DNA of 64,000 nt from Rhodocyclales bacterium (GTDB taxonomy: Bacteria; Pseudomonadota; Gammaproteobacteria; Burkholderiales; Rhodocyclaceae). The position numbers and the translations under genes were made by a program. This document shows, one piece after another, positions 43,048 to 52,495 of the stretch (its first letter is position 1; every line of letters begins with the position of its first letter). The stretch lies in the NCBI GenBank assembly GCA_016177805.1, contig JACOUN010000097.1, positions 1 to 64,000 of the forward strand, given 5' to 3'. The notes beneath the pieces were generated by a model. It was not told the origin of the DNA. It did not search any database and saw only the letters and a program-made list of their open reading frames with translations.

Positions 43048-44512
43048 CGTGCGCGCCGCGCTGTTCCAGGCGCCGCGTGACGGCGCGTGGGCGGGTTTGC
43101 TCCTGGCGCTGGTCCTGGGGTTCTCCCTGGCCGTGCTCACCGTGGTGTCGCCGCTGGCGGGCGTGGCTGGCGCGACCGCGCTGGGCGGGGTGTTCTGGCT
43201 TGCCGGCCATCCTCAGGCGATGCTGCTGTTCTTTTTCGCGAGCCTCGCGATTCCGGTGCAGAAGACCCTGGTGGGGTTGCCGCTCAATGTCGCGGACGGT
43301 TTGCTGGTGTTGTGGTGCGTGTTCTGGCCTTTCATGATGCGTCGTGATGACGCGCCGGCGCTGCAACGTTGGCGCGTGCCGACCCTGGTGTGGGCCATCG
43401 TGCCGTTCGTGCTGGCGGTGGTGGTGGCCCAGGTTGATTCGATCAGCCAGCTCGCCAGCCTCAAGCAGGGGCTGCGCATCGTCGAGTGGTTCGTGGTGCT
43501 GCCGGTGTTGTTGATGGTGTTCGTGCCACGCCCGCACTTCTGGCGTTTCGCCAGCGTTGCGTTGCTGCTGGTGCCCTGCTTCTTCGCCATCGACGGCTTG
43601 GTGGAGGTGGCCACCGGAGGCCGTTCGTTGACCGGCATGCTGGGCATTCCGCCGCCGATACCGCCCGGCGATGCCGAGCAGATTCGTCACACGTTCGATG
43701 TTTCCGGGCGCGCGGGAAGTGCGTTTGGCGGCGCCCAGGGGTTGGCGATGTACCTGGTGATGACCATGAGCGTGGCGATCGCGCACCTGTTGCACGCGCC
43801 CGAGCGCTGGTTGCGCTGGACGGCGGCGCTCAGCCTCGCGATATGCCTGGCGGGACTGGCGGCGACCCAGTCGCGCGGCGGCGTGCTGGGCGCCCTGGCC
43901 TTGGGGCTGGTGATGGCCATGGTGGCCGGTCCGACGGCGCGACGCTTCCTGGCCGCCGCGCTGCTGCTGGGGGCGGTGGTGGCCGGGGGGGGGCTGACGC
44001 TGTGGCCGGGCTGGGATGGCTCGCTCGCCAGTCTGGTGCCGGGGCGTCAGGAGGCGGTGCTGGACCGGCTCATCATCTGGGGGGTGGTCAGGGATGTGTT
44101 TGTGGACAACCCGCTGACCGGGGTCGGACTGGGCAACTTCCGTGATGAATTCTTCGCGCGTGGCGCGTGGCTGAACGTCGAACTGGGCTATGCGTCAGTG
44201 CATGCGCACAACACCTACCTGGAGATACTCGCGGGCACCGGGGTGCTCGGACTCGGGAGTTACGTCGCGTTTCTGCTCGTGGTGGCGACCCGGTTGGCGC
44301 GCCTGTGGCGTGACGGGAGCAGCAGCAATCCGGTGTTCACCTATGCCGCGATAGGAACGCTGGCGGCGTACGCGGTGTTTGCGATGGTCGACATGTTGTT
44401 GCTGCAGAACATGCATTTTCTGCTGGTGCTGTTGCTGAGCCTGGGCCTCACCCGGAGCGACGTTGCGGCGCTGGGGCTGGGCGGTGCGTCCGACGAGGAG
44501 GCGGCGAAGTGA
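43028..44512 (+). CDS. O-antigen polymerase/ligase family membrane protein (Wzy/WaaL-like)
   Basis: 494 residues with about 11-12 hydrophobic segments and a large periplasmic loop (about 330-410). That loop includes RLIIWGVVRDVFVDNPLTGVGLGNF and VHAHNTYLEILAGTGVLGL, the Wzy_C/O-antigen ligase signature. In this operon it is the likely polymerase of lipid-linked repeat units in the periplasm. The start overlaps the previous gene by 20 bases; a slightly later start is possible. Confidence 0.88.
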   Translation: MPRVSLDVRAALFQAPRDGAWAGLLLALVLGFSLAVLTVVSPLAGVAGATALGGVFWLAGHPQAMLLFFFASLAIPVQKTLVGLPLNVADGLLVLWCVFWPFMMRRDDAPALQRWRVPTLVWAIVPFVLAVVVAQVDSISQLASLKQGLRIVEWFVVLPVLLMVFVPRPHFWRFASVALLLVPCFFAIDGLVEVATGGRSLTGMLGIPPPIPPGDAEQIRHTFDVSGRAGSAFGGAQGLAMYLVMTMSVAIAHLLHAPERWLRWTAALSLAICLAGLAATQSRGGVLGALALGLVMAMVAGPTARRFLAAALLLGAVVAGGGLTLWPGWDGSLASLVPGRQEAVLDRLIIWGVVRDVFVDNPLTGVGLGNFRDEFFARGAWLNVELGYASVHAHNTYLEILAGTGVLGLGSYVAFLLVVATRLARLWRDGSSSNPVFTYAAIGTLAAYAVFAMVDMLLLQNMHFLLVLLLSLGLTRSDVAALGLGGASDEEAAK

Positions 44513-45744
44513 GAGTCGTGCTGCTGGTCGACACCCTGGCGATAGGCGGATTGCCCAATCATGTGCTCGATCTGGCGCGGGCGCTGAGCGATGCCGGCGA
44601 ATGCGTGGCCGTGGCGCATGCCGGCACGGATGTGCCGACGCATCTCGATACGCGCGGAATCGAACTGCTCGCGTTGGCCGACGTCGGGGCGCCGCTTGAC
44701 GCGCCGCGTGCGCTGGCGCGACTGCGCCAATGGCAGCCGGATCTGGTGCACGTGCATCTGTGCAGCCATCTGGAGTTGCTGCTCGCCTTGTCCGAGCTGC
44801 GTGTGCCGCTGGTACGTTCGTTTCACGACTACACCTCGCTATGCCTGCGCCGTGGCCGGCGCCGTTATCCGGGCGATCGCTGCGCGCGGGCGCTGGGGTG
44901 GTCGTGCGCGTTGTATGGCTGCCTGCTGGGAGCGCCGGAGCCGGGGCAGCGCCTGCCCCGGCTGGCCAACCTGCCGCGCAAGCTGTCGGAGCGGGCCCGT
45001 TACCAGCACTTTGATGCGGCGCTGGTGGGCAGCAACCACATGGGTGAGGTGTTGCGGATCAACGGGTTTGCGCCCGAGCGCATCACAGTGGTGCCCTACT
45101 TCAGCCGTTTTGACCGGGAGGCGCGGGGGCTGGCGGAAATGCCCGAAAAGCCTGCAGGCATTCCGGGCGTGACGCGCCCGCTGGCGCTGATGTTCGCTGG
45201 GCAGGCGGTGGCCGGCAAGGGGCTGGAAGTGCTGGTGCGCGCCTTGCCCGCAATGCGCGGGGACTGGCGTTTGACCGCGATCACCTCGGGGCCCGAGCTT
45301 GAGCGGGTGCGCGCCCTGGCACGCCAGTTGGGGGTGGACGCACGCATCGAGTTCATCGAATGGCTGCCGCACGAGGCATTGGCCGGGCACTACCGGCGCG
45401 CCGACCTGTTCGTGCTGCCGTCGGTGTGGGATGACCCCGGCCCCCTGGTCGGCATCGAGGCGATGTCGTTCGCAACGCCGGTGGTGGCGTTCGCGGTGGG
45501 TGGAATACCGGACTACGTGCTCCACGGGCGCACCGGCTTCCTGGTGGCGGAGGTGTCGGTTGAGGCTCTGGGCGGGCAGTTGCAACGGGCGCTGGAGTGC
45601 GGCGCGGGCCTGGCCGAGTTGGGGCGCGCCGGGCAAGCCCTGGTCGTCGACCGGCATGGCCGTAGCCGTCACGTGAATACAATACGATCGATGTACGGGC
45701 ATGCGGCGGCGGCCCGCGCGATGGGGCTGGAGGCGGTGACATGA
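44509..45744 (+). CDS. Family 4 glycosyltransferase
   Basis: 411 residues from the GTG in a GTGA overlap with the previous stop. The GT-B fold has an N-terminal LVDTLAIGGLPNHVLDLARAL and a C-terminal domain with LMFAGQAVAGKGLEVLVRAL and the GT4 motif DLFVLPSVWDDPGPLVGIEAMSFATPVV, whose Glu contacts the donor. It is a cytoplasmic-face enzyme for the polysaccharide repeat unit. Confidence 0.92.
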   Translation: MRVVLLVDTLAIGGLPNHVLDLARALSDAGECVAVAHAGTDVPTHLDTRGIELLALADVGAPLDAPRALARLRQWQPDLVHVHLCSHLELLLALSELRVPLVRSFHDYTSLCLRRGRRRYPGDRCARALGWSCALYGCLLGAPEPGQRLPRLANLPRKLSERARYQHFDAALVGSNHMGEVLRINGFAPERITVVPYFSRFDREARGLAEMPEKPAGIPGVTRPLALMFAGQAVAGKGLEVLVRALPAMRGDWRLTAITSGPELERVRALARQLGVDARIEFIEWLPHEALAGHYRRADLFVLPSVWDDPGPLVGIEAMSFATPVVAFAVGGIPDYVLHGRTGFLVAEVSVEALGGQLQRALECGAGLAELGRAGQALVVDRHGRSRHVNTIRSMYGHAAAARAMGLEAVT

Positions 45745-46919
45745 CGCGACGATTCTTGAGCGGGGTGGCGGAGATCTACCGTGTGGCGCTGTCGCGCCCC
45801 ATCGTGCACCGCGGTGAGCTGCTGTGCGTGCAGCGCCTGCGCGGGGTGGCGGTGTTCATGGTGCTGCTGGTGCATATCGAGGATGTGTCGCACCGGCTGT
45901 CGGGCTGGGAGGGGTTTCACAGTTTCTTTGCGCTCAACGTCGGCTATTCGGGCCCTGACATGTTCTTCGTGATCAGCGGCTTCATCATGTCCTACATCAC
46001 CTTTGGGGCTCCGTTTTACCACCGTCGCTGGCTGGTCAGCCGCTTTATCCGCATCTACCCGCTATACATGCTGTTTACCGGGCTGGTGGTGTTGTTGTGG
46101 CTGCACAATCCGGCCATGACCATGGGGTCGGGGGCGCAGGACTGGGGGAGCGTGATCCGCTCCATGCTGATCGTCCCGCAGGCCGGTTTGCCGCTGTTGT
46201 TCGTCGGCTGGACGGTGGAGCACGAGATCGTGTTCTATACCCTGGTGTTCGTGGTGGCACGCTTCCTCAGCCTGAACTGGTTGATATGGGTGCTGTTGGG
46301 CCTGTCGTTGCTGGCGTTTGCCAAGTGGGTGATGGTGAACAGCGGTGGCGTGGATTTCTGGGACTACCATTTCTTGTCGCTGTACATGGCGCAGTTCGCC
46401 ATGGGGGCGCTGGTATATCGATACTGGGAACAGACCGCACGCCTTGGCTGGCGTCTTCCGCTGGCGGCGGCGGCGGTGCTGTTCGCGCTGGGGGTGGCTT
46501 ATTGTGAGTCGGGCGCCATCAACATGGAGCAACCGCTGCGGGTGCTGACGTTCGGTGGTGCATACAGTGCGCTGTTGCTGGGCTTGCTCAACCGCGAGAA
46601 GCAGCAGCGCGCGATCGGATGCGAGCCGGATAAGCGCGATGCGCTGGTGTTGATCGGCGATGCGTCCTATTCGCTGTATCTGAGCCACCCGTTCGTGCTG
46701 GCGGCATTCGGCAAAGCCTTTGTGTATTTTGATCCGCCCGCATGGAGCGCGTTGCCGTGGTTGATGGTGGCGGCGGTGACGACGTTGGTGGTGGGTTATC
46801 TGGTACATGTATTTCTCGAAAGGCCGCTGATAGAGGTAGGTAAACGCATGTCGCGGTGGGTGGGGCGCACCGCGACGCTGGGAGTCGGAGATGGATGCAA
46901 GAAATCAGGAACTGCCTGA
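45741..46919 (+). CDS. Acyltransferase family 3 membrane protein
   Basis: 392 residues starting in an ATGA overlap with the GT4 gene. About ten membrane helices. The N-terminal QRLRGVAVFMVLLVHI has the His-containing motif of acyltransferase 3 proteins, and DMFFVISGFIMSY and RRWLVSRFIRIYPLY follow. It likely O-acetylates or otherwise acylates the polysaccharide. Its 3' end overlaps the next gene by 29 bases. Confidence 0.92.
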   Translation: MTRRFLSGVAEIYRVALSRPIVHRGELLCVQRLRGVAVFMVLLVHIEDVSHRLSGWEGFHSFFALNVGYSGPDMFFVISGFIMSYITFGAPFYHRRWLVSRFIRIYPLYMLFTGLVVLLWLHNPAMTMGSGAQDWGSVIRSMLIVPQAGLPLLFVGWTVEHEIVFYTLVFVVARFLSLNWLIWVLLGLSLLAFAKWVMVNSGGVDFWDYHFLSLYMAQFAMGALVYRYWEQTARLGWRLPLAAAAVLFALGVAYCESGAINMEQPLRVLTFGGAYSALLLGLLNREKQQRAIGCEPDKRDALVLIGDASYSLYLSHPFVLAAFGKAFVYFDPPAWSALPWLMVAAVTTLVVGYLVHVFLERPLIEVGKRMSRWVGRTATLGVGDGCKKSGTA

Positions 46920-47508
46920 CACCGCCGCGGGTGATCCGCGCTTTGCTTCGTCCATGCAGGCGATCATGGCCAGCATTCAGCGCGAGGCGCGGATTCGGCC
47001 GCTCAAGCAGATCATGGTGCTGGGCGCGGCGCGTGGCGTCGGCGCCAGTCTGGTCGCGCGTGAGGCCGCCGCTCAGTTGGCGACCACTTTTGGTCCGGTG
47101 CTGGTGGTGGAGGTGCGCACTGGTGACGGTCCGGAAACCGACCTGGGCCAGGATCCGCACGCGGTGAATGAACGGCATGGCGCGGTCGCACATGCCGCGC
47201 TGTCGGCCGAAGCCTGCCTGCGCCTGTTCAGCGCCGGCAAACGCGAGAGCGAGGGGCTGCCGCCACAGTGGCGGGACGCGTACGAGTACATACTGTGGGA
47301 CGTTCCCACCCCCACCGTGAGCCCTGCCGCACTTGCGGTGGCCAGGGCGGTGGATGGTTCGATACTGGTGGTGCACGCCAATCGCACCCGCCGTCAGGTG
47401 GCGATGCACGTGGCCAGCCGGATCGAGGATAGCGGCGGGCGGGTGCTGGGCGTGGTGCTCAACCGCACCCTGAATTTCATCCCGGAATGGATCTACCGCT
47501 GGCTCTGA
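46891..47508 (+). CDS. CpsD/BY-kinase-like ATPase with degenerate Walker A
   Basis: 205 residues, start with GGAGTCGGAG upstream. It has the size and position of the cytoplasmic tyrosine autokinases of exopolysaccharide operons (IMVLGAARGVGASLVAREAA, then LVVEVRTGD and YILWDVPTP in place of Walker A, A' and B). The Walker A Lys is replaced by Ala in GVGAS, the Walker A' Asp is missing, and the C-terminal Tyr cluster is absent; the chain ends IPEWIYRWL. It is therefore probably not a working kinase and may be a regulatory or structural partner of the Wzz-like protein. Confidence 0.75.
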   Translation: MDARNQELPDTAAGDPRFASSMQAIMASIQREARIRPLKQIMVLGAARGVGASLVAREAAAQLATTFGPVLVVEVRTGDGPETDLGQDPHAVNERHGAVAHAALSAEACLRLFSAGKRESEGLPPQWRDAYEYILWDVPTPTVSPAALAVARAVDGSILVVHANRTRRQVAMHVASRIEDSGGRVLGVVLNRTLNFIPEWIYRWL

Positions 47509-47554
47509 ATGGGCTGCGACGTAACCGTGCGATATTTTGCTGGAGTCTGTGACT

Positions 47555-48328
47555 ATGCATGTTGAAGGGCTGATGAGCTACGGACGCGATCGGGGGTGCG
47601 GCTGGCGCGCCTGGCTGATGGCGACACTGGCGCTGGTGGTGATGAGCGGGTGCACGTCCATTCCGGTGGAACACCTGCCCAAGGCCGACGGGCTGCCGCT
47701 GGTGGGCGCCGCGGGCGTGATGCCCGAGCCGGAGTACCGGATACGCCCTGGCGACGATCTGGACATCAAGTTCTTCTACACCCCGGAGTTGAGCGATGCC
47801 GCCAAGGTCAGGCCGGACGGCTACATCACGCTGCAGTTGGTCGATGATGTTCTCGCGGCGGGCAGGACGGCGCGTGAGCTTGATGATGAACTCACGGCGA
47901 AGTATGCAGCCCATGTGAAGACGCCGGTGCTGTCGGTGATCGTGCGTTCGTTCAAGGGATTCCAGGCGTATGTGGGCGGCGAGGTGGCGGTGCCGCAGGT
48001 GGTGCCGCTGGACGGCGGGTTGTCGGTGCTGCAGGCGATCTATCGGGTTGGCGGCACGTTGCCGAGTTCGCGCCTGCAGACGGTGATACTGATCCGCAAG
48101 GGCGACGATGGTCGACCGGTGCCGTATCATCTGGATCTGAGCGACGAGGCGATCGCTCAGGGGCGTCCGGACATGCGTGTCGCGCTGATGCCGTCCGACG
48201 TGATCTATGTCCCGCGCTCGCCGATCGCCAACGCCAATCGCTGGGTCCAGCAGTACATCACGGACCTGGTGCTGTTCAAGGGAGTGCAACTCGGGTTCAG
48301 CATGGATTACGTCCGCCAACGTGACTGA
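47555..48328 (+). CDS. Polysaccharide export outer membrane lipoprotein (Wza-like)
   Basis: 257 residues from the ATG at 47555 with GGAG upstream. The lipobox ALVVMSGC marks a lipoprotein. The Poly_export domain has YRIRPGDDLDIKFFYTPEL and DGYITLQLVDDVLAAG, followed by a SLBB-like part with AYVGGEVAVPQVVPLDGGLSV and MPSDVIYVPR. It should form the periplasmic and outer membrane export channel for the polysaccharide. Confidence 0.92.
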   Translation: MHVEGLMSYGRDRGCGWRAWLMATLALVVMSGCTSIPVEHLPKADGLPLVGAAGVMPEPEYRIRPGDDLDIKFFYTPELSDAAKVRPDGYITLQLVDDVLAAGRTARELDDELTAKYAAHVKTPVLSVIVRSFKGFQAYVGGEVAVPQVVPLDGGLSVLQAIYRVGGTLPSSRLQTVILIRKGDDGRPVPYHLDLSDEAIAQGRPDMRVALMPSDVIYVPRSPIANANRWVQQYITDLVLFKGVQLGFSMDYVRQRD

Positions 48329-48386
48329 AGAACAAGAAGCACGTGGCGCGTCGCTGATCACGAATCCGGCTCGCGGAGTCTGACCA

Positions 48387-49517
48387 ATGTTGATGCGTAC
48401 TCTATTACTGCTGTGTCTGTCGCTGATGCCGCTGCCCCCGGCGCACGCGGAGCCTTTGCACTTCGGTGTCAACGCGATGTGGATTCCAGGCGATGCCGCC
48501 ACGCTGACCGAGCGGTTTCGCAAGGCCCGGTCGCTGGGCGTGACGCATGTCCGCATGGACTGGGAGTGGCGCCAGGTGGAGGCTACCCCCGGCACTTACC
48601 AGTGGAGCCGGCTCGACGACCTGGTGCGCGCCGCGCATGCCGAAGGTATCGAGTTGCTGCCCATCGTCCACTATGCGCCGGACTGGGCGGTGCGCCCGGA
48701 AACCAAGCCGGCGGACGTGTACGAGATGGCGTTGCGCGAAGATACCTTCTCGGAGTACGCGCGCTTTCTGCTCGCCTCGATCGAGCGCTATGGTCCGGGT
48801 GGGTCGGCGCCATTCGCGTTCACCCCCATCCGCGGCTGGCAGGTGTGGAACGAGCCCAACATCAAGCAGTTCTGGGGGCCGGCACCGGACCCCGGCAGTT
48901 ATTCACGCCTGATGCAGCGCGTGCATCAGGTCACTGCCGGAGTTCGCGCGCGCGTGCAGATCGTGCATGCCGGGCTGGCCAAGGCGGATCTGCTGTTCAT
49001 GTGGCAGTTGTGGGACATCAATCCCGCGCACGGCGAAACCTTCGACGTGATGGCGGTGCACCCCTATGTGTTCGACTGGCGTGATGGAGTGCGCCAGCCC
49101 GAGGCCATGGACCGCGATGTCGCCGAGTATGCGGCGCTGGGATTCGTCGGCAGCGTCGCCGATCCTGGCTATCTGGGCAAAGTCTTCAACCTGCAGTTGT
49201 TCATGACCTTGCGCGGCGCGGTCGGCAAGCCGGTATGGATTACCGAAATGGGGTACTTCGTGGGCACCCATCGCCTTGGCGTGAGCGAGCAGGAGCAGTC
49301 CGCGCGCCTGGCGAAAACGGTGGATTTCATCAAGCAGAAACTGACCGACACGCCCTATGGCGACGGCTTGCGCGCCTATCCGACCAACGTGCGGCGGGTG
49401 TACTGGTTCGCGCTGGAAGACTACCCGTCGTCCGATGGCATGGGCAATTTCGGGTTGTTCCGCGCCGATGGCAGCGCTCGTCCGTCGGCCGATGCGTTTC
49501 GCGCTTATACCCGCTGA
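48387..49517 (+). CDS. Secreted GH39-like glycoside hydrolase of the EPS operon
   Basis: 376 residues with a signal peptide (cleavage after PPAHA, residue 21). The TIM barrel shows VTHVRMDWEWRQVEATPG, the acid/base Glu in WQVWNEPNIKQFW and the nucleophile Glu in VWITEMGYF. The family includes PslG of Pseudomonas, which trims the Psl polysaccharide in the periplasm. A similar editing or length-control role is inferred here from its place between the export and co-polymerase genes. Confidence 0.85.
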   Translation: MLMRTLLLLCLSLMPLPPAHAEPLHFGVNAMWIPGDAATLTERFRKARSLGVTHVRMDWEWRQVEATPGTYQWSRLDDLVRAAHAEGIELLPIVHYAPDWAVRPETKPADVYEMALREDTFSEYARFLLASIERYGPGGSAPFAFTPIRGWQVWNEPNIKQFWGPAPDPGSYSRLMQRVHQVTAGVRARVQIVHAGLAKADLLFMWQLWDINPAHGETFDVMAVHPYVFDWRDGVRQPEAMDRDVAEYAALGFVGSVADPGYLGKVFNLQLFMTLRGAVGKPVWITEMGYFVGTHRLGVSEQEQSARLAKTVDFIKQKLTDTPYGDGLRAYPTNVRRVYWFALEDYPSSDGMGNFGLFRADGSARPSADAFRAYTR

Positions 49518-49529
49518 AGGGATCAGGAC

Positions 49530-51047
49530 ATGACCATACGGGATATTCTCAACACCTTGTGCAAGCGTCGCCTCGTCATCGGCGGGTTCATTCTGGCCTC
49601 GCTGGTCGGCGGATACGCCGGACTCAAGCTGATCGCCCCAACCTACGAGGCGACAGCCCGACTGCTGGTGCGCATCGGTCAGGAAGACATCTACATGCCG
49701 GTGCTTGCCTCCAGCCAGTTTCGCACCCCGATGATGGCCGTGGTGCGCGAGGAGCAGTTGCGCTCGGAGTCGAACATCCTGGTCAATGCGGATCTGGTCC
49801 GGCGGGTGGTCGAGGATGTGACGCCGCAAGTGCTGTTCCCCGGCATCGACGTGGTGCACCCGTGGTACACGCCCAAGGGCGTGATGCAACGCCTGATGGC
49901 GGTGTACCGGGCGATGGAGGACTACTTCATCCCGCTGTCTTCGGACCGCACCCTGAATGAAATCGCGGTGGAGCGCTTCCAGCGCGATCTGCGCGCCGAT
50001 GCGGTCAAGAACTCCAACATCATCGAGGTGTCGTTGCGCAGCAAGTCGCCGGATGCGGCGGTGCTGGGGGTGAACAAGCTGGTCGGGTACTACCTGAACG
50101 AGCGGGTGCGCATCTACCGGCGCGAGCAATCCGGATTCTTCACCGAACAGCTCGAAGCCCTTGAGGTGCAGATCAAGGAGACCGAGGCGGCGGTCGACGC
50201 GTTTCGCGTGCAGGGGCAGCTAGTCGATGTCGACAAGCAGCGCAACGCCCAGATCGATCGCCTCGAAGAAGTACGCAAGCAAATAGACGAGCACACGGTA
50301 GCGGTAGCGGAAACCGAGCAGCGGATACAGACACTGCGCGAACAGCTCGCGAAGCTGCCGGCGACGGTACGTCTGGCGGGCGCGGAAACGGCCAACAGTT
50401 ACGCGATCAGCGAGATCAGCAAGCAACTCGCCGATCTGCGCCGCCAGGAGGCTGACATCGCGGAGCGCTATTCGGCGTCGGATCCGCGTCTGGATGCGCT
50501 GCGCCAGGAGATCGCGGTGGTCGGCAACATGCTGACCGACTTGCACGGCACGCGTGACACATCCTCGCAGCAGGGGATCAATCCGCTGCATGCGCGCATC
50601 CGCGACGACCTCATGAAGAGTGAATCGGCGCTGGCGGGCCTGCAACAGGCGCTCAAACGCTGGCAGACGCTCGAGGCTGATGCGCTGTCGCGTCTGGGCG
50701 GGTTCAACAGTCAGGAGGCGGAGTACAAGAAACTCGTGCAACAGCTTGAAGTGCTGCGTGACACGCGCCAGTTGTACCTCGAAAAAACCGAGGAAACCCG
50801 CTTTGTGTCGGCACAGGCGGCGGCCAAGATCGGCAACGTTTCGGTGGTCAATCTGGCCACCGCCCCAAGCCGCCCGGTCAGCCCCAAACTGTGGCTGGTG
50901 CTGCTCGGGGTGATCGCGGTAGGGGTGATCGGAGGGACAGGGCTGGCGTTCGTGATGGAGTTCTTTGACGACAGTCTCCATTCCGAAGCCGAAGTCCGGC
51001 GCTATCTGAAGCTGCCGGTGCTCGCGACCGTCCCGGAAATGGCGTGA
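49530..51047 (+). CDS. Wzz/GumC-type polysaccharide co-polymerase
   Basis: 505 residues. A membrane helix near residue 17-37 and another near 455-478 flank a periplasmic domain with a long coiled coil (about 195-430). YEATARLLVRIGQEDIY near the start and APSRPVSPKLWLVLLG before the second helix are the Wzz signatures. It lacks a fused kinase domain, consistent with a separate CpsD-like gene upstream. It sets chain length and links polymerisation to export. Confidence 0.9.
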   Translation: MTIRDILNTLCKRRLVIGGFILASLVGGYAGLKLIAPTYEATARLLVRIGQEDIYMPVLASSQFRTPMMAVVREEQLRSESNILVNADLVRRVVEDVTPQVLFPGIDVVHPWYTPKGVMQRLMAVYRAMEDYFIPLSSDRTLNEIAVERFQRDLRADAVKNSNIIEVSLRSKSPDAAVLGVNKLVGYYLNERVRIYRREQSGFFTEQLEALEVQIKETEAAVDAFRVQGQLVDVDKQRNAQIDRLEEVRKQIDEHTVAVAETEQRIQTLREQLAKLPATVRLAGAETANSYAISEISKQLADLRRQEADIAERYSASDPRLDALRQEIAVVGNMLTDLHGTRDTSSQQGINPLHARIRDDLMKSESALAGLQQALKRWQTLEADALSRLGGFNSQEAEYKKLVQQLEVLRDTRQLYLEKTEETRFVSAQAAAKIGNVSVVNLATAPSRPVSPKLWLVLLGVIAVGVIGGTGLAFVMEFFDDSLHSEAEVRRYLKLPVLATVPEMA

Positions 51048-51066
51048 GGCCGCGAGCAGCGCATCG

Positions 51067-52353
51067 GTGAGCGTGACAGCCGTTCTGCGCACCCTGGGCG
51101 CGCGCGTTTCGGGCGCGTTGCAGGTGATGACCGGGCAGGCCTTGTACAGCCTGGCCAACTTCCTCACCATCCTCGCCGTGGGGGCCTGGAGCGGGCAGGA
51201 GGAACTGGGCGCCTACGCTCTCGGCTTGTCCTGCTATGTGCTTGCCTATTCGATGGGCGACACGCTGGTGGCGACGCCGTACACCTACTTTCGCGCACGG
51301 CCGCTGCGCGATGCGCGTGATCTGGAAGCGGTGGCGGCGTGGGGCACGTTCATCGTCGCGTCGCTCGTGGGGGTCGGGCTGACGCTCGCGTGGTGGGGCG
51401 ATGTTTCAGGTCTCGCCCGGCTGTGGCCGGTCCTGCCGATCGCGATCGTGTTCGGTTTGATGCGCGAATACACGCGTCGCCAGTTGGTTGCGCAGGGGCG
51501 CTTGACGCGGCTGTTCCGGATCGATCTCGCGGCCTCATTGACGCACATGGCCGGTATCGTGGCGCTGGGGTTGGCCGGCCTGTTGTCGGCGCGCTCGGCC
51601 TACGTGGTCATGACACTGGCGGCGTGGGTGATATTCATCCCGATGCGATCGGCCGCGCAGTGGCGCCGGATTGCAAGCGCAGGCACGGATCTGCGGGCGG
51701 TCCTGGGCGACTACATCGAGTACGGACGGTGGTTGTTCCTGGGTGGGGTGTGCCATGTCGGCAGCGTACAGATCTACCCATGGCTGGCCATGCTGGGAGG
51801 CGGGGAGCGGCAGGCGGGCCTCTATGCGGCATGCGCGGCATTGGTCAATCTGCTCGGGCCGCTGTTCCTTGGCCTTACCAACTACTTCCGGCCGCTGTTC
51901 ATGGCCGCTTTTCACCAGCGTGGCGCTACCGGGTTCCTTTCCTATGTGGTGAAGCGGGGGCTGCTCTTCGTCGCTCCCGCGGTTGTGGTTGCGCTGGCGG
52001 TCGTTGCGGAAGGCGGCAACGTGCTGTCCCTGCTGTACGGGGAGAGTTATCGCACCGCCGCGCCGGCGCTGATGTGGATGAGCCTGGGCATGTGCGCGGT
52101 GGCCGCATCCGCCGCGCTGCAACTGGCACTGCTGGCCATGCGCGCCCCTGCCACCAACCTTTACTACCATGGCACGGCCTTGCTGTTGCTGGTGGTAGTG
52201 GCGTGGCTGCTGCGCGAGCAACTGAGCCTGATGACGCTGGGGCGGATGTACGGAGCGATCAACGTCGCCGCGTTCGTGGTGCTCGGCTGGCTGTGCTTCA
52301 GCGTCTGGCGCGCGCAGCCGGATGCGCGCCGGATTTTGTCCCGTTCCGCCTGA
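51067..52353 (+). CDS. Wzx-like polysaccharide flippase
   Basis: 428 residues from a GTG start, 19 bases after the Wzz-like gene. Twelve or so membrane helices in the MATE/MOP layout, beginning with LQVMTGQALYSLANFLTILAVGAW. LLYGESYRTAAPALMWMSLGM resembles the last third of Wzx-like proteins. It should move the lipid-linked repeat unit across the inner membrane. It is the last gene of the operon; a hairpin at 52438-52470 may end the transcript. Confidence 0.85.
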   Translation: MSVTAVLRTLGARVSGALQVMTGQALYSLANFLTILAVGAWSGQEELGAYALGLSCYVLAYSMGDTLVATPYTYFRARPLRDARDLEAVAAWGTFIVASLVGVGLTLAWWGDVSGLARLWPVLPIAIVFGLMREYTRRQLVAQGRLTRLFRIDLAASLTHMAGIVALGLAGLLSARSAYVVMTLAAWVIFIPMRSAAQWRRIASAGTDLRAVLGDYIEYGRWLFLGGVCHVGSVQIYPWLAMLGGGERQAGLYAACAALVNLLGPLFLGLTNYFRPLFMAAFHQRGATGFLSYVVKRGLLFVAPAVVVALAVVAEGGNVLSLLYGESYRTAAPALMWMSLGMCAVAASAALQLALLAMRAPATNLYYHGTALLLLVVVAWLLREQLSLMTLGRMYGAINVAAFVVLGWLCFSVWRAQPDARRILSRSA

Positions 52354-52495
52354 AGTGCTGACTCGCCGCAGTGTTCTGTTATCGTCGCCGGTCCCGCAGC
52401 CTACGCGCCCTGTATCTCCCTGGGGGGCGCAGGCAAACTGGCCCTGTGCGGCACTTGCCGACAAGGCCAGCATCAGCCGCCGGATGTTCAGTCTT

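Noticed and set aside
52438-52470. Rho-independent terminator after the EPS operon
   Set aside because: A CTGGCC/GGCCAG stem exists but with mismatches and no T-run, so I mention it only in the Wzx entry.
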